Counted from the first letter of the stretch, positions 20,686 to 29,649 are shown. The stretch is 64,000 nucleotides of DNA from DASUPK01 sp963804595 (GCA_963804595.1 CAWDQZ010000003.1:1-64000); one strand, 5' to 3'. Notes: generated from the sequence alone by a model not told the origin. A program made the numbers and translations.

Positions 20686-20706
20686 GCCCCTTTTCGTCCA
20701 AAGCGC
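20686..20706. repeat. Palindrome, TTTTCGTCCAAAGC type
   Basis: GCCCCTTTTCGTCCAAAGCGC, preceded by GCGGTCAGACC. The same preceding block stands at 61146-61156 before the copy there, so these two share a longer unit of about 35 bp. Confidence 0.55.
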
Positions 20707-20717
20707 GCACCTGCTGC

Positions 20718-20823
20718 GAACGTCCCGGGTTATTCCCCATACGGGTGATTGCCGGACGTTCGGGATGCCGGCCGACACCGAACGTCCGTGGGTGACCCCC
20801 ATATGGAGGATTCCGGGACGTTC
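20718..20823. repeat. Two tandem GAACGTCC/GGACGTTC dyads
   Basis: GAACGTCC at 20718 and 20780, each followed by GGACGTTC at 20754 and 20816. The enclosed 28-bp spacers both contain a CCCCATA core and GGATT/GTGATT. The geometry (two dyads, starts 62 bp apart) suggests a double operator rather than a terminator. Confidence 0.6.
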
Positions 20824-20857
20824 GCGCGACGGGTGGGGCGGGGAGCGCCAGGAGAGC

Positions 20858-20879
20858 GCTGCTTTCCATGCAAAGCAGC
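20858..20879. repeat. Palindrome, GCTTTCCATGCAAAGC type
   Basis: A 22-bp inverted repeat identical in sequence to those at 9684 and 10457 (arms GCTGCTTT/AAAGCAGC). Confidence 0.75.
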
Positions 20880-21019
20880 ACTGTTGCTCGGCAACCGACA
20901 GTGGTGTCGCGTTCGCGTGCGAGCCGGATCCCTAGCTCGGGTGCCCACTGGTCTCTCGGATACGCGTGCGGTGGTAGCGAGAAACGAATCGGGCCCCCGC
21001 TACCTCTGTTTTTGCCACC

Positions 21020-21046
21020 AGAGAGCCCCCTTCGGGCGGGCTCTCT
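21020..21046 (+). terminator. Hairpin upstream of sialidase-like gene
   Basis: AGAGAGCCC and GGGCTCTCT form a strong stem around CCTTCGGGCG, followed by GCTTTTCG. It ends about 44 bp before the ATG at 21090. It may end transcription from upstream or act as an attenuator. Confidence 0.6.
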
Positions 21047-21089
21047 GCTTTTCGAAGGCGCTTGGGCGTATAGATTTACGGCGACGGGA

Positions 21090-22466
21090 ATGTCCAGAGG
21101 AACTGAGAGGCCCCGGTTTCGCGCCCGAGCTCTGGCTTTGGCAGCGCTCGCGGGATCTCTGGCGATCGTCGCTGTGGGCGCCGCACAGGCGCGTGCGGCA
21201 TTCGACGGCGAGCGCGCCGCCGGATACGACATCAACCCGAAGCGCCAGAGCAACTGGGAGCCCGTGGTTGCGGTCGATCCCAACCACGCGAACCGCGTCT
21301 ACCAACTGATCACCGGCATCAACGCCCCCGCCTGCAAGGGCAACTGCCCGGGCACCAGTGTCCTGTTCCGCCGCTCCACCGATGGCGGGACGAGCTTCGG
21401 TCCCGAAACCTTCGTCTGCGCGGCCGCCTGCAAGACGATCGGGTGGCAGTACGACCCCCAGATCCGGGTGGCGAAGGACACCAACCCCGGGTGCAGCTGC
21501 GGGACGATCTACGCGGCGTTCCTGGACCAGTTCGACCCGGGCGTGCAGCTGTTCACATCCCACGACGGCGGCAGCACCTGGAGTGCTCCGATCACGATGA
21601 ACGGCGGACTCAGCTACATGGACAAGCCCATCCTCGTGATCTCCCCATCGGGCCGGGATGTCTATGTGGCGTTCAACCACAAGTTCGACAACATGGTCGT
21701 GGCCTCGCATGACTACGGTCAGTCATTCCTGCCGCCCCAGAAGGTGAATGACGATCACGTCTGGTGGTACGCGAACAGTGGGGCGTACGCGCCAAACGGC
21801 GACGTCTACTTCGCCCTCAACGGCGAGACGAGCATCTCGGGACACGGGCACGACTTCGACGGACCGACGGAGATCGCCCTGCTGCGGTGCTCGCCGTCGA
21901 CGACAACCCCGTGCGCCAACCCGACTCTCATCCCCTTTGGAGCCGCCGCCGATCCGCCACCCTGTCCGGTACCGGGGTGCTACCCGGACTACTTCGCCGC
22001 GACCGGCTCAATCGCAGTCGATGCGAGCGGCCACCTGGTCTTCGCATACAGCTTCTCCGAGGTGCCGAACGGGCCGAAGTCCCTATACGTTCGCACCTCG
22101 AACGACGCGGTGAACTGGAGCCCGAACGTCCTCGTGAATGCCGACGGTGACACCAGCGTGCCGCAGATTGAAAGCGGCCCCAGCCCTGGGGACTTCCGCC
22201 TCGCTTGGCAGGACGACCGGACCGGCAAGTTCAACACCTGGTATGCGCGGAGTGCGAATGGCGGGGTCAGCTGGGGGCCCCAGGTTCGGCTCTCGAACCT
22301 CGGCTCCGGTGCTCCGTACAAGAGTGCGGCCGGTTACACCTTCACCGACGGTGACTACTTCGGGATCGCGGTGAGCTCGACGGGCATCGCTCACGTGATC
22401 TGGGGCGAGGCCGACGGCTCGTCGCTTTACTGCTGCGGCGACGTCTGGTACACGAAGGGGTCCTGA
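21090..22466 (+). CDS. Secreted sialidase/BNR-repeat beta-propeller protein
   Basis: 458 residues with a signal peptide (ALALAALAGSLAIVAVGAAQ then ARA, cleavage near 33). Several Asp-box (BNR) motifs of the form S-x-D-x-G-x-x-W/F are visible: STDGGTSFGPET, SHDGGSTWSAPI, SHDYGQSFLPPQ, SANGGVSWGPQV. They mark sialidase-type six-bladed propellers. The catalytic Arg triad of true sialidases cannot be assigned, so carbohydrate binding or another hydrolase role remains open. Eight or more cysteines suggest disulfides. The ATG at 21090 starts the signal peptide. Confidence 0.8.
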   Translation: MSRGTERPRFRARALALAALAGSLAIVAVGAAQARAAFDGERAAGYDINPKRQSNWEPVVAVDPNHANRVYQLITGINAPACKGNCPGTSVLFRRSTDGGTSFGPETFVCAAACKTIGWQYDPQIRVAKDTNPGCSCGTIYAAFLDQFDPGVQLFTSHDGGSTWSAPITMNGGLSYMDKPILVISPSGRDVYVAFNHKFDNMVVASHDYGQSFLPPQKVNDDHVWWYANSGAYAPNGDVYFALNGETSISGHGHDFDGPTEIALLRCSPSTTTPCANPTLIPFGAAADPPPCPVPGCYPDYFAATGSIAVDASGHLVFAYSFSEVPNGPKSLYVRTSNDAVNWSPNVLVNADGDTSVPQIESGPSPGDFRLAWQDDRTGKFNTWYARSANGGVSWGPQVRLSNLGSGAPYKSAAGYTFTDGDYFGIAVSSTGIAHVIWGEADGSSLYCCGDVWYTKGS

Positions 22467-22658
22467 CCTCGGCAGCTTCTCGTTGGGCGAGGTCGGTCAG
22501 CCGGCAGCGTCTTGGCGTCGTCAATTCTTCGTGGAAGAGAACGGCAGGCGGCAACGGCGATGACGACATCCGGTGCAGGCGGGTCACGTAGCCGACTTCC
22601 AGTACTGCGGCTAGGTTCAGGGTCCTAGGATTCGTAACTCTCGTGGTACCCGGGTGCT

Positions 22659-22793
22659 CTAGCTCCGAGCTCGACGCCGCCGCCGCTTGACTCCTAGCCC
22701 TGCCAGCGCAGCCTCTACCTGCCGGCGCTCGGTCTGAATCTCGCGAAGGCGTCTCTCTAGTAGATCGCGCACCTTGTCAACAGCCTCACTCAC
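22659..22793 (-). CDS. Small coiled-coil protein
   Basis: 44 residues from a GTG: VSEAVDKVRDLLERRLREIQ then TERRQVEAALAGLG and a very basic tail (VKRRRRRARS). A single amphipathic helix with a nucleic-acid-binding-like tail. Similar small helical proteins accompany excisionase genes in actinobacterial elements, and an excisionase remnant lies just beside it on the other strand. Confidence 0.45.
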   Translation of the reverse strand: MSEAVDKVRDLLERRLREIQTERRQVEAALAGLGVKRRRRRARS

Positions 22794-22986
22794 GGCTTAG
22801 AACCTACCCAATCGAGGTGGCATGAGGGTTACGAAGACCGGTTTGCCCAGGGTTGAGCTGACAGCGGAACAGAATGAGGTTAAGCACCAAACCGCGACCA
22901 TCACCCTCTCTAGGTGCTCGCGCTAGTGGGCGATCAGCGCTGTTCAGCCACCTTTGCGCGGATCCCTTCGAACTCCTCGCGATTGA

Positions 22987-23133
22987 AAGCTTCAGCTGCG
23001 CGTCGACCACATCTACAAGCTCGCCCGCGAAGGGCAGATACCCCGCCTGAGATTCGGCCGGACCTTGAGATTCCGGAGCGGGGCGATCACCCGCTGGCTG
23101 GAGGAGGAGGAGCGGGGCATTGGACGCGAGTAG
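22987..23133 (+). pseudogene. Excisionase-like remnant
   Basis: VDHIYKLAREGQIPRLRFGR followed by TLRFRSGAITRWLEEEERG is a typical excisionase-family helix-turn-helix plus wing. The N-terminal part and any start codon are missing (a stop lies at 22984). No integrase is nearby, so it is a leftover from a lost element. Confidence 0.65.
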
Positions 23134-23288
23134 GCGCACCCGCCGGTCGTGCGGGATGTCACGGACGGCTGGTTTCAGCCCAAGCTCCCGGCCGCGGCGC
23201 ACCGAAGCGTGCCGAACAGGGCGTTCATGCATTTGAACGCAAAATCCGCCGGCTAGCAGGCGTTCTATCGCAAGGTGGGAATAAAGCC

Positions 23289-24497
23289 ATGCAAGCGACG
23301 CAAGACCGACGTTTGACATTTTTCCGCACGGCGGGGCTTCTCGCCGTGCTGATCGCGTTGCTCCTGCCTGCCGCCGCCACAGCCGCGGCCCCCGCGAGCA
23401 CCCCCGCGGACACCATCTACTGGGCCAGCGAGTCGGCCGGCACGATCCACTACGGGAACCTGGACGGCACGGGTCCCGTTCAGACCCTGTTCAGTGGCGA
23501 GGGCGCCCCCTGCGGAGTCGCGACTGACCCCGCGGCCGGCAGGATCTACTGGGCCAACTTCAGTGGCAACCAGATCCGGGCCGGGAACCTCGATGGCACG
23601 GGCGCCGCGACGCTGATCAGCGCGGACCACCCCTGCGGGGTAGCGGTCGACCCTGCCGCCGGCAAGATCTACTGGGCCGAATTTGTCGGCGTCGGCACGA
23701 CCGCCGGCACGATCCGGCGGGCGAACCTGGACGGCTCGAATCCGCAGACCCTGGTCACCGGCCAGTTCGGCCCGAGTGGGGTCGCGATCGACCCCGCTCT
23801 CAACAAGATCTACTGGACCAACCAGGACCCCGGCGGGCCCAACGGCGCGGTCTGGAGGGCGAACCTCAACGGCTCGAACCCGCAGGCGATTGTGCCCGGC
23901 CAGGCCAATCCGCTCGGGGTCGCGATCGACGCAGCGGCCGGCAAAATCTACTGGGCCAACCTCGGGTCCTGTTGCAGCGGGCCTGGTGAGCTTCGGAGCG
24001 CGGGCCTGGACGGCTCGAACCCCGTGACCCTTGTGGACCAAAGCACTGCTGGCGCGGCCGGAGTGGCCGCTCCGGCGGGTCTCGCGCTCGATCCCGGGGC
24101 CAACAAGCTCTACTGGGCCAACTTCGGCGGCTTCACGATCTGGAACTCGAGCCTCACCGGCGCGCAACCCGCACAGCTGGACAACTTCGGCGCCGGGTTC
24201 GCAAACTTCCCCGCGCTGCTGAAGGCGCCTGTGAGTAATCCGGAGATCTCCAGCGGGGCCAAGGTCGGCAAGGAACTCACCTGCCGCACGAATTTCGCGC
24301 CCGACCTGCTGGGGGCGTTCCTGTACAGGGCCGCGGCCACCGTCGCCTATCAGTGGACGAAGGATGGGTCGAACATCGCCACCGGTGCGACGTTGCCCGC
24401 CACCGAGGCCGGCGACTACACCTGCACCGTGACGGCTACCAACCAGGCCGGAACTACCACGAAAACCAGCGCGGTAAAGAAGGTCAAGGTCAAGTAA
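23289..24497 (+). CDS. Secreted YWTD-type beta-propeller protein with Ig-like end
   Basis: 402 residues. Signal peptide (FFRTAGLLAVLIALLLPAAA then TAAA). At least six repeats of the low-density-lipoprotein-receptor class B kind follow, each with GVAxDPAAGKIYWAN and ANLDGxxxxTL, forming a six-bladed propeller. The last 90 residues (YQWTKDGSNIATGATLPATE, YTCTVTATNQAG) are Ig-like. AAGGTGGG precedes the ATG. An extracellular binding role is inferred. Confidence 0.82.
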   Translation: MQATQDRRLTFFRTAGLLAVLIALLLPAAATAAAPASTPADTIYWASESAGTIHYGNLDGTGPVQTLFSGEGAPCGVATDPAAGRIYWANFSGNQIRAGNLDGTGAATLISADHPCGVAVDPAAGKIYWAEFVGVGTTAGTIRRANLDGSNPQTLVTGQFGPSGVAIDPALNKIYWTNQDPGGPNGAVWRANLNGSNPQAIVPGQANPLGVAIDAAAGKIYWANLGSCCSGPGELRSAGLDGSNPVTLVDQSTAGAAGVAAPAGLALDPGANKLYWANFGGFTIWNSSLTGAQPAQLDNFGAGFANFPALLKAPVSNPEISSGAKVGKELTCRTNFAPDLLGAFLYRAAATVAYQWTKDGSNIATGATLPATEAGDYTCTVTATNQAGTTTKTSAVKKVKVK

Positions 24498-24560
24498 GTC
24501 AAGATCAGCAGGCCGTCAGCGGCCCGCGGCCGGGGCGCCCACGAGCGCAACCGGACTTGC

Positions 24561-24959
24561 CTACTCCTCAAGGCCGGCGGCTTCGAGGGCTTCCGCTGGC
24601 TCCGAGAAAAAGCGCGTGTACACGATCTTGCCCCGCCGCACCCTCGTGAATACGCCAAGGGGGACGTTCAGATCGACGCCGCTCGCTCGCCCGCGAGCCC
24701 GGAACCGGCCTATGCCGACCACATGCTCTCCGGCGTCTCGCGTCTCCTCGATCTCGAAGCGCACCTCTTCCCACTCCTCCGTCATCTCGGCCAGAAATCG
24801 CTCCAGCCCCTCGTGGCCGCAATAGGACTCGCCCTCCAACTGAGCGCGCAAGGGATGGAACTCCGCTTCCTCGTCCCACAGGGCCAGCCAGGCTGCGCGG
24901 TCGCCGCGATTCCATGCGTCGACGGCCGCAAGCGCGATCCCCACATTCTCCTCCGACAT
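24561..24959 (-). CDS. SnoaL/NTF2-like family protein
   Basis: 132 residues, MSEENVGIALAAVDAWNRGD ... EPAEALEAAGLEE. Second of a pair: its start is 3 nt after the stop of the upstream copy (24963-25365). The terminal Ser of the usual GLSE is replaced by Glu. Ligand-binding barrel as for the others; function unknown. Confidence 0.85.
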   Translation of the reverse strand: MSEENVGIALAAVDAWNRGDRAAWLALWDEEAEFHPLRAQLEGESYCGHEGLERFLAEMTEEWEEVRFEIEETRDAGEHVVGIGRFRARGRASGVDLNVPLGVFTRVRRGKIVYTRFFSEPAEALEAAGLEE

Positions 24960-24962
24960 CGC

Positions 24963-25365
24963 CTACTCCGACACCCCGGCGGCTTCGAGGGCTTCTGCCA
25001 TCTCGTCGAACTCATCAATACGCGAGACCTTGCCCTCGCGCAACGTATAGACCTCGTAGTAGCGGGCGTCGACCACGGCCCCGCTTTTTCGGCCGCGTCC
25101 CTGGTGACGCGCGACTAGGACAACTTGGTCCCCGGCGTCGATGATTTCCTCGACCGTCACCCTGAGTTCTTCAAAGGCGCTCGCCCACCGCTCGAAGTCG
25201 TCTCGCATCGCATCCGGGCCGTACGACGGTTCCTCATCGATCGCATGGACCGGATTCATCACGACATGGGGATCAAAGATCGCCTCCGCATCAGCGCGGT
25301 TGCCGACCCCGTAGATCTCGTAGGCGAAGGCTCGCCGGCACGACCTCCACGTTCTCCTCCGACAT
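24963..25365 (-). pseudogene. SnoaL-like gene with a one-base frameshift
   Basis: The start is the normal MSEENVEVV at 25365, behind the conserved promoter (AGTATC on plus, 25375-25380). The reading then must shift to enter RRAFAYEIYGVGNRADAEAI, which continues intact to EALEAAGVSE. Span length is one base more than a multiple of three, so a single insertion near 25335 is likely. It may be decay or an error. It is upstream partner of 24561-24959. Confidence 0.75.
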
Positions 25366-25392
25366 CGCCTACGCAGTATCCAGCGGACTGCC

Positions 25393-25407
25393 GCTTTCGC
25401 CCAAAGC
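25393..25407. repeat. Palindrome, GCTTTCGCCCAAAGC type
   Basis: A 15-bp imperfect inverted repeat located 12 bp upstream of the SnoaL -10 box on the minus strand, the same relative place as at 268-287 and 40956-40974. Confidence 0.6.
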
Positions 25408-25439
25408 ATTCCCGGCAGGAGCAGCCGACAACTAGGGCG

Positions 25440-25742
25440 TCACTTCGCCGTGTTGTCAACGATGTTGACGGCGTTGGACCTCTTTGGAGTGTCGGGAAGC
25501 CCCTTGAAGCACAGGTTCTGGTCGCCGTTCTTGTCATCGACGGCAAAGATTGCGAGGAGCTCCTCATCACTGAGAGGGACTCCCGTGTCGTGCGCGAGGT
25601 CAAGCGCTTCTTCAAACGTCAGCTTTTCGAAGGGCGGTGGGCAGCTGGCCTTCGGCTTTTCCGCGCCTGACGGGGCGGCGGCAAGCGCCAGACCGGCAAC
25701 ACCCAACGTCGCCGCCGCGGCGATGCGACTCCTTCGCTTCAT
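25440..25742 (-). CDS. Secreted small protein with Asp-rich loop
   Basis: 100 residues with a signal peptide (RIAAAATLGVAGLALAAAPS then GAE). The mature part, FEKLTFEEALDLAHDTGVPL then VDDKNGDQNLCFKG, has a DDKNGDQN loop reminiscent of calcium-binding loops, though no full EF-hand is present. Two cysteines. The promoter region is duplicated from 8.7 kb, where a different secreted protein is controlled by it. Confidence 0.65.
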   Translation of the reverse strand: MKRRSRIAAAATLGVAGLALAAAPSGAEKPKASCPPPFEKLTFEEALDLAHDTGVPLSDEELLAIFAVDDKNGDQNLCFKGLPDTPKRSNAVNIVDNTAK

Positions 25743-25802
25743 GAGTAACTCCCTCTCCCTACCTCAGTCCCCCTGTGGTCGCCGCAGCCTATCGCGGGTC
25801 AG

Positions 25803-26010
25803 CGCACCGGGGGGGAGGGTTCAAGCGCAGGACTGCCCGCTCAAACGACCGCCGGATGCCGGTGTGTAAAAAAACCTGTCCCCCACGGACTGGAGGCGTG
25901 AAATTGGAGCCTGAGGAGATGATCCCCCGGACAACGTCTTGCCGATGACGGGACCTGTAGGCCGCGCCAACCAACGGCGGACAGCTGAGCAATGAGCGAC
26001 GAGCGCTGGG
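25803..26010. repeat. Deleted copy of the 8.69-9.01 kb locus
   Basis: The order matches 8690-9012: leader block, GTGTAAAAAAACCTGTCCCC, GGAGGCGTGAAATTG, then a truncated reading frame with GACAACGTCTTGCCGATGAC GGG (compare GACGACGTGTTGCCGATGAC at 8929), ending ACAGCTGAGCAATGAGCGAC. About 140 bp from the middle of the small gene is missing. It is a relic of a related element. Confidence 0.7.
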
Positions 26011-26353
26011 AGCACCACTTCACGCTTCACCGGGCGAGCGCAGGTCGATTGGACACGTGCGAGCCGCTGGCAGCCGCTGGCGGAGCGCCGGCGGTGGTGA
26101 TGAGGCCGCCGAGGCAGCGAGGGACAATTAGTTCCGCGAGGACCCAAGCCAGAACTAGACTGCGGCAAATGGCTGCGAAGAGGAAATGGTGGCCGGACAG
26201 CATCCTGGGCAGGTTTGCCGTCGGCCTGGTGCTGGGGTGGCGGGTCGAAATAGCCGCCGGGTAGGGCGTCTCACAAAATGCCCCGGCTCGGCGACGTCGA
26301 CGGCGTCGCTCCGCCGCACCGCGACCCCGACTACAGACCTCTAGGCACCGCCG
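26011..26353. other. No convincing gene; contains shared repeat phrases
   Basis: Contains GGCAGCGAGGGACAATTAG (26113-26131) and GAGGACCCAAGC (26138-26149), which match phrases at 10518, 11032, 10817 and 11319 in the tRNA-Cys element. A 32-codon frame from 26168 (MAAKRKWWPDSILGRFAVGL) looks like the start of a membrane protein but stops early. Probably element debris. Confidence 0.5.
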
Positions 26354-26674
26354 CTAGTCGCTATCGCCGTTTCCTCCCCCTGGGTCGACGACGACCAGGA
26401 TCTGCTTGACGGCGGTGCGCACAGCGCCGATGTTGGCCGTCGCGTACGGGCCTTGAGGGAGTGACATCAGCTTCCTTACGACCGTGAGCGAGGATCCGGA
26501 CGACTGTTCGAGCGCGCCAATCGACTCCACCACTGGATCGTCGCCATGCCCGCTCTTCACCTCATCGAGGATGGCGTTGAAGATCAGAGCGATCTCCCAG
26601 GGCGTGGGGTCGGATGCCTCGAATTCACCCAAGCTGTCGTCAAGTTCGTCGAGGCGCTCTTCTAGAGCCGGCAC
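26354..26674 (-). CDS. Hypothetical helical protein
   Basis: 106 residues, acidic N terminus (MPALEERLDELDDSLGEFEA), then helices (WEIALIFNAILDEVKSGHGD) and a Gly/Asp end. No family recognised. Coding is supported by consistent codon usage and the absence of a competing frame. Role unknown. Confidence 0.5.
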   Translation of the reverse strand: MPALEERLDELDDSLGEFEASDPTPWEIALIFNAILDEVKSGHGDDPVVESIGALEQSSGSSLTVVRKLMSLPQGPYATANIGAVRTAVKQILVVVDPGGGNGDSD

Positions 26675-26873
26675 GGTGATAGACCCATCTCTTGGAGATA
26701 ACGGTTAGCCCTAGCCGCAGGTTGCGATTCGCACTAACTGCACCTTGCGACCCACCAGAAGCGGGACCGGTCCGGGCCCGGGGAGGGTCGCAAGCGTAAG
26801 AAGGCGGATGCTGGAAACCGGCGACCGAGCACCGCGACCAAGATCCCGACTACAGACCGTCGAGGCACCGTAG

Positions 26874-27180
26874 TCAGGCGTCGGCGGCCTCCGCCAGCTC
26901 GCGCTCCTGCTCGACAAAGACGCGCACCGAGCGCCGCAGGCGCCAACCATAGAGCGCCGCCCAGACCCGAGCCGCGGGACCCAGCAGGTACATCCGGTTG
27001 CGGATCACCGTCCTCTCGCCCTCGCGCTCGACGAGGTGGTCATGGCGCATGCGAACGCCCGGCAACCGAGCCTCGGTGGTTAGCGAGCCACCTTCCTGGG
27101 TTCTCCCAGAGCTCCCAGACCCGCGCTGAGTCGACCGGCGTCTCGGCCCGGGCCTCGGTCTCCCAGACCACCCTCTCCAT
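26874..27180 (-). pseudogene. SRPBCC-like protein, internally deleted
   Basis: The N-terminal part (MERVVWETEARAETPVDSAR then VWELWENPGRW) resembles the start of START/SRPBCC-type ligand-binding proteins. The C-terminal part (MRHDHLVEREGERTVIRNRM then YLLGPAARVWAALYG) resembles their end with the long C-terminal helix. The two are in different frames, and together only about 100 residues remain instead of about 150. A deletion plus frameshift near 27075 is inferred. Confidence 0.6.
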
Positions 27181-27254
27181 TGGGAGAGCAAATCACGTGT
27201 CCACTCGCACTGGCAACCTCGCCATCAAGGCTCGCGGCATGCGTGATGAGCGGC

Positions 27255-27656
27255 CTACTCCGACAGCCCGGCGGCTTCGAGGGCTTCCGCGTGGTTCGTG
27301 AAGGACTTGGAGAGATAGATCCGACCGTCACGAAACCAGTTGACGTTGGTCCAGGCGAGATCAATCTCCAGACCGGTGTGCCTGGCGCGACCAAGGAGGC
27401 GAATCCGATAGATGACGAGGTCGGCTTCGTCCACATCCTGGAAGTTGTCGACTTCGAATCGCCCCTCTCCAACAACGTCGAAGACCCCTTCCCGCCATTC
27501 CCGAAGACCCTCGTATCCGTGGTAGGGGCCTGGCAATGGGGACTCGCGAATGTTGAACAGCTCGACATCCGGATCAAAGAGATCCTCGGGAAGAAATCGG
27601 GCACGGTTGAATCGGTCGGTCATCTGCCGCACGACTTCGATGTTCGCCTCCGACAT
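27255..27656 (-). CDS. SnoaL/NTF2-like family protein
   Basis: 133 residues, MSEANIEVVRQMTDRFNRAR ... NHAEALEAAGLSE. Second gene of a pair; the start is 3 nt after the upstream stop. Contains YHGYEGLREWREGVFD, the family's conserved segment after the second helix. Ligand unknown. Confidence 0.85.
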   Translation of the reverse strand: MSEANIEVVRQMTDRFNRARFLPEDLFDPDVELFNIRESPLPGPYHGYEGLREWREGVFDVVGEGRFEVDNFQDVDEADLVIYRIRLLGRARHTGLEIDLAWTNVNWFRDGRIYLSKSFTNHAEALEAAGLSE

Positions 27657-27659
27657 CGC

Positions 27660-28055
27660 CTACTCCTCAAGGCCTGCGGCTTCGAGAGCGTCACTCCGAT
27701 TCTGAAACAACTGAGTCCGGATGAGATTGCCGTCCTTGACGGTCCACCACGCCCACGTCCGGGTCTCCACTGGAACATCGCTTCCCGCCGTCCAGCCCCG
27801 CTGAATGAACTCGATCAAGACTTGCTGGCCGCCCGGGTCGATGTACTCGACCGGCTGCTGGGTCAAACGGTCGAAGGAGTTCACCCAGGCGGTGATCCAC
27901 TCACGCGCCGCCCCACCTCGGTAGGTGCCGGCGTCGGGCATCTCCGGCGCGAGGACGAGCTCGAACTCGTCGGGAAGATCAGCGATTGCAGTGAAGTCGC
28001 CCTGGGCGAACCGCTCGAAAGCGGCTCGAGAAAGGTCAACTGCTTCCTGCGACAT
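27660..28055 (-). CDS. SnoaL/NTF2-like family protein
   Basis: 131 residues, MSQEAVDLSRAAFERFAQGD ... NRSDALEAAGLEE. First of a pair, with the conserved promoter (AGTATC on plus, 28065-28070). YRGGAAREWITAWVNSFDRL is the family segment. The N terminus departs from MSxENVE, so this copy is more divergent than most. Confidence 0.83.
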   Translation of the reverse strand: MSQEAVDLSRAAFERFAQGDFTAIADLPDEFELVLAPEMPDAGTYRGGAAREWITAWVNSFDRLTQQPVEYIDPGGQQVLIEFIQRGWTAGSDVPVETRTWAWWTVKDGNLIRTQLFQNRSDALEAAGLEE

Positions 28056-28259
28056 CGTCCGTCCAGTATCCCCCGCCGTAGGCGCGGGTGCGAGGCGACA
28101 ACTGCCCTCTCAAATGGCGGTGCATCGCTTGTAGCTGATCTGCGTTATCAAAGCCTCGGGCGCCCCTTGTGGGGGCGTTCGCGTGTTTCCGTCGGCCGCG
28201 ATGAGTCCTGCGGCGTCCAGCGGTCGTACTGTCGAATCCGTTACCGAGGAGGACTTCTG

Positions 28260-28847
28260 ATGCGCAGCGTGACCTATTCGATGAACGTCTCACTTGACGG
28301 CTACATCGTCGGGCCGGACGGCGACTTCGACTGGACGGTGCCCGACGAGGAGGTCTTTCGCTTCTGGATCGACGAGATCCGAGAGGTCGGTGTCCACCTG
28401 TTGGGACGACGCCTGTACGAGACGATGCTGTACTGGGAGACGGCCCACCAGGATCCATCCCTCAACGCCTCAGAGCTCGAGTGGGCCGCGATCTGGAAGC
28501 CGCTCCCAAAGGTGGTGTTCTCCACCACGCTCTCGGCGGTGCAGGGCAATGCCCGCCTGGCCTCCGGCGGGCTGGCGGAGGAGATCGAGCGGTTGCGGGC
28601 CGAGCCGGGGGAGGGCGACATCGCGATCGGCGGCGCGACTCTCGCCGCCGAGGCGGCCGCGTTGGGTCTGATCGACGAGTACCGGGCCATGGTCTACCCG
28701 GTGCTGGTTGGCGGTGGCATTCCGTTCTTTCCCCAGCGCGAGCGCCGGGTGGATCTCGAACTCGTCGAGACCCGCACTTTCAGCTCGAGAGTCGTCTACC
28801 TCCGCTACCGCGTGCGCGCGCTAGCCGGCTCGTCCGCCGAGCCCTAG
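28260..28847 (+). CDS. Dihydrofolate reductase/RibD-like reductase
   Basis: 195 residues of the DHFR-like fold found in RibD C-terminal domains. Family signs: MRSVTYSMNVSLDGYIVGPD at the start, the NADPH-binding LLGRRLYETMLYWE, and later GDIAIGGATLAAEAAALGLI followed by DEYRAMVYPVLVGGG. These single-domain proteins reduce unidentified substrates with NADPH. GAGGAGG precedes the ATG by 7 nt. Stands alone on its strand between SnoaL and beta-helix genes. Confidence 0.85.
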   Translation: MRSVTYSMNVSLDGYIVGPDGDFDWTVPDEEVFRFWIDEIREVGVHLLGRRLYETMLYWETAHQDPSLNASELEWAAIWKPLPKVVFSTTLSAVQGNARLASGGLAEEIERLRAEPGEGDIAIGGATLAAEAAALGLIDEYRAMVYPVLVGGGIPFFPQRERRVDLELVETRTFSSRVVYLRYRVRALAGSSAEP

Positions 28848-28903
28848 GAAGAACGGGCCAGCCAGTGGCTTGACCTCAATCACCCAAGCGGAGCCGTCGA
28901 CGC

Positions 28904-29530
28904 TCACAAACCCGCGCACTGATCGACCTTCTGGCCCGACACCACGTTTGGCGGGCCCTCAGAGTCGCCCACCTGGGGCGCAGGCGAGTTGTTATGGCAG
29001 ACGAGGTTGCCGTGGATCACGTTGGTGACGAACTCGTTCGCGTCTGGATCGTCCATCTGGTTGTTGTTGAGCTTCACGCTGCCGCGAACGGTGTTGCGGA
29101 TGAAGCCGAGCCAGAACCCGGAGTAGCCGTCGATCGTCGCGCCGCCATGGATGTGGTTGTCCTCGACGGTCGAGAAGAACCCGTTCCCGCCGAGCATCCT
29201 GACACCGCCGTAGACGTTCGCGAAGTGCAGCTGCAGGGAGCCGGGGGCATTGGCTCGAACCCCACCCCGGATGGTGCCGCCGCCGGTGCCCTCCTCGCTG
29301 CCGAGGACGAAGGTCGCGCCCTCACCCACGCTGACCCCGCCCCGGACATCGATGGTGGCGTTGGTCCCGTCGCAGGTAGCGCCTGCAGGCACGAACAGCT
29401 TGTGGTACTCGCCCGATGCGAGCGTGCCCGTGCACGTTGTAGCTCCACCTTTGGCGAGCGCGGTCGACAGCCCTACCGCCAGGGCTGTTGTAGCGAGGGC
29501 GCCTGCAATTGCCAGTCCGAGCTTGCGCAT
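28904..29530 (-). CDS. Secreted beta-helix-like protein
   Basis: 208 residues from an ATG with GGAGGTAGG just upstream. Signal peptide (MRKLGLAIAGALATTALAVG, cleavage near 27). The mature part is rich in short beta repeats with Gly, Asn and Val (TIDVRGGVSVGEGATFVLGS, TIRGGVRANAPGSLQLHF, NTVRGSVKLNNNQ), as in right-handed beta-helices. Four cysteines. Surface or matrix role inferred. Confidence 0.7.
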   Translation of the reverse strand: MRKLGLAIAGALATTALAVGLSTALAKGGATTCTGTLASGEYHKLFVPAGATCDGTNATIDVRGGVSVGEGATFVLGSEEGTGGGTIRGGVRANAPGSLQLHFANVYGGVRMLGGNGFFSTVEDNHIHGGATIDGYSGFWLGFIRNTVRGSVKLNNNQMDDPDANEFVTNVIHGNLVCHNNSPAPQVGDSEGPPNVVSGQKVDQCAGL

Positions 29531-29649
29531 GCCTACCTCCAAGCGTTGTTCACCTCAGCATGGATCTTTGTACCCCGATGGCGAATCGGCGAACCAACAG
29601 TTTGCGGGCTTTGGCGGCGCACGGCCTCGACTTTCTCCTCCCGCATCGC

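Noticed and set aside
27180..28847. A 555-codon plus-strand frame across two minus-strand SnoaL genes
   Set aside because: It contains repeated antisense phrases such as LLRQPGGFEGF that come from the complement of the SnoaL ends. Only its last 195 codons, the DHFR-like protein from 28260, look real.
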